From a virus: a stretch of 31,455 nucleotides of DNA. Of this stretch, positions 30,129-31,455 are shown in pieces; the first letter of the stretch is position 1, and the number at the start of each line of letters is the position of its first letter. Under the pieces are notes generated by a model that was given only the letters and a program-made list of their open reading frames with translations, was not told the DNA's origin and made no database searches. The stretch spans positions 1-31,455 of IMG/VR virus record IMGVR_UViG_3300042691_021705; one strand, written 5' to 3'. Position numbers and translations under genes: made by a program.

Positions 30129-31179
30129 GTAATTGATCCTTTTGTTTTCTTAACATAGGTATTCTAGTGCTGTAATTTTCCATATGCTCTATAATTTTTT
30201 TGCAGAGGTCTGGTCGATGTACAGTGTAAGATTCATAACTTTCAGTCCACTTACTAGGATATTTGAATATATCGTAATACATCTCTGTGTAACTTAATCT
30301 ATCTGGCACCATAGGGATAGCATCTACAACAGCACCCTCATAACAACTAATGCCCAATGTTTCTTGTAAGTTTGCACTGAATACAAGTTTGGCTTCACCT
30401 AATAAATTATGATACTCATTTTTTGTTAATTGTTGATCTTGACAGACAACGAACTCATATTGTGGTAAATGTTCTTTTAAATCACGAAAAATCTCAACTT
30501 GTTTTTCTGGTGCGATGCGATGAGGAAATAGAATGAGATCACGTTTTGACATATTTTGATATTGTACCAAAACATCTTCCATATATTCCATAGGCCACCC
30601 TGTGCGAATAACTTTACCACTGTCTAGAAGATCTTTAACATCTTCTTCGTACCAAGGATTTTCACTAGGGTATCCATCTTCTAACAAGTTTTTTATAAAC
30701 ATGTCAATATGGAAATCAGTAGCAAAGTAGTTATAGTCTATTGCATGGAAGAAACTCTTTTCAGCATTTCTTACCCATCTTGCTTTACCAATTAGTCTAC
30801 CTAGAAAGTCATGCGGATCATAACTGCCGGCATGCCATAGTGCGTGAATCTTAACAGGTATATTAAGAAGCTCGCTCATATACTTTAGATTTATAATGCC
30901 CGGGTGCCAAGCATCAGTAAAAATAAAATGGTCGCCAGCTTGAATGCGTCCAGCGCAAAATAAACGACTAAATTGTTCAACTTGACAAGACTTATAGATA
31001 TTAGTGCCACCAAAGTTAAGAAAAGCGCCTGGAGTGGTAGCACTAGGAATATCTTCAGGGCCAGCGATAACTTGAACATTGTGTCCTGCCTTTTTAAGTA
31101 AAGAAGGCACATGGGACTTCCATTGCCCCGTGTACCTTGTTTCTACTGCTTCTAGATCAATGAGAAAAACGTTGCTCAT
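30079..31179 (-). CDS. Glycosyltransferase, GT-B fold (GT4-like)
   Basis: A 366-residue protein started at ATG 31179 (GGAAG five bases before); ATG 31191, four codons earlier, is equally supported. The second domain has LFPHRIAPEKQ (about 217-227) and VFSANLQETLGISCYEGAVVDAIPMVPD (about 266-293), the EX7E-like nucleotide-sugar binding region of GT4 enzymes. The first domain starts VFLIDLEAVETRYTGQWK and has a GG loop at 57-58. T4-like phages use such enzymes on DNA or virion proteins; the acceptor here is unknown. It overlaps the previous gene by 23 bases and the next by 50. Confidence 0.83.
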   Translation of the reverse strand: MSNVFLIDLEAVETRYTGQWKSHVPSLLKKAGHNVQVIAGPEDIPSATTPGAFLNFGGTNIYKSCQVEQFSRLFCAGRIQAGDHFIFTDAWHPGIINLKYMSELLNIPVKIHALWHAGSYDPHDFLGRLIGKARWVRNAEKSFFHAIDYNYFATDFHIDMFIKNLLEDGYPSENPWYEEDVKDLLDSGKVIRTGWPMEYMEDVLVQYQNMSKRDLILFPHRIAPEKQVEIFRDLKEHLPQYEFVVCQDQQLTKNEYHNLLGEAKLVFSANLQETLGISCYEGAVVDAIPMVPDRLSYTEMYYDIFKYPSKWTESYESYTVHRPDLCKKIIEHMENYSTRIPMLRKQKDQLRDQFFSANNLLLHLRG

Positions 31180-31411
31180 TGCGTCTTCCATTGTTGTCCC
31201 AGCGTGGGTTTTTTCCTTGATACGGTTTGCGTGGACGCTTACTTGCTAGATATGCGCTGTAGTTAGGTGCATCTTTTTTATAAAGTTCTGCAGGATTGAA
31301 CTCTCTTAATTCAATACGGCACCAATCGTGGTAAGCCTCTAAGTCATCCCACACTTTAACAACGTCAGGACGGTTAGCGAAATAATGATAGTCCTTGTAA
31401 TTACGAGCCAT
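31157..31411 (-). CDS. Small basic phage protein
   Basis: An 84-residue basic protein. VVKVWDDLEAYHDWCRIELREFNPAELYKKDAPNYSAYLASKRPRKPY is followed by an arginine- and asparagine-rich tail (NPRWDNNGRRNEQRF). I recall similar small proteins, with a CRFELREFNPADLY-like core, in T4-like cyanophages. The basic tail could bind nucleic acid. AAGAGGAAG lies upstream of the ATG. It overlaps the glycosyltransferase start. Confidence 0.75.
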   Translation of the reverse strand: MARNYKDYHYFANRPDVVKVWDDLEAYHDWCRIELREFNPAELYKKDAPNYSAYLASKRPRKPYQGKNPRWDNNGRRNEQRFSH

Positions 31412-31455
31412 TTAGCTTCTTCCTCTTAGTTTTAATACTTGATAAACGAACCATT
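31401..31455 (-). CDS. 3' end of a further - strand gene (partial)
   Basis: From the right edge an open frame on the - strand runs to a TAA at 31401-31403, giving a basic tail ending KTKRKKLNGS. It overlaps the next start by 11 bases, as other pairs in the block do. The visible part is only 17 residues, so this is tentative. The ATG at 31454 may be internal. Confidence 0.35.
   Translation of the reverse strand, partial: MVRLSSIKTKRKKLNGS

Noticed and set aside
1-31455. tRNA genes, CRISPR arrays, insertion sequences, integrase or attachment sites
   Set aside because: Nothing with the needed structure, repeat pattern or protein signature was found; almost all bases are in protein genes.

Overview
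The window looks like part of a marine T4-like myovirus genome from an uncultivated phage. It is AT-rich, almost every base is coding, and neighbouring genes overlap by 1, 4 or 8 bases. The right half carries the set of enzymes and small unknown proteins typical of marine T4-like phages: ThyX, a T4 RNase H/flap-type nuclease, a MoxR ATPase with a metallopeptidase-VWA partner, QueE, FolE, a fatty acid desaturase, a HIT protein, a phosphoribosyltransferase and a cupin. Several of the unknowns have sequence patterns I recognise from cyanophage or pelagiphage relatives, from memory and not by search. The host cannot be read from the window. The base composition would suit an AT-rich marine bacterium such as SAR11 or Prochlorococcus.

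Left block, 1-14098, + strand. This is one unbroken chain of 15 genes with no intergenic base. It opens with two related glycosyltransferase-like genes (the first cut by the window edge), a SAM-dependent methyltransferase and a 74-residue protein. Nine radical SAM enzymes follow within 11.8 kb, interrupted by a QueC-like PP-loop ATPase at 7275-8153 and by a stand-alone SPASM-like protein at 10150-10611. Five of the nine put a cysteine-rich twitch-type domain before the radical SAM barrel. Two have GDP where most have GGE(P). One barrel has its C-terminal cysteine domain split off as a separate gene, while a relative three genes downstream keeps both in one chain. The block looks like a coupled multi-enzyme pathway or modification system. 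Its substrate is unknown. It is the candidate undescribed system in this window.

Right block, 14091-31455, - strand, reads toward the left block and ends in an 8-base convergent overlap with it. Three sigma-70-like promoters with exact 17-base spacers stand out: before the metallopeptidase-VWA gene (perfect consensus, with a GC-rich palindrome filling the spacer), before the MoxR gene, and before folE. At 19363-19398 a late-promoter-like GATAAATA overlaps a 10-bp hairpin around a start codon, an arrangement resembling the control of T4 gene e. FolE and QueE are on this strand and could feed a 7-deazaguanine pathway together with the QueC-like protein of the left block. No QueD is visible in the window.

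No tRNA, rRNA, CRISPR array, insertion sequence or integrase was seen. No intergenic stretch exceeds 100 bases.
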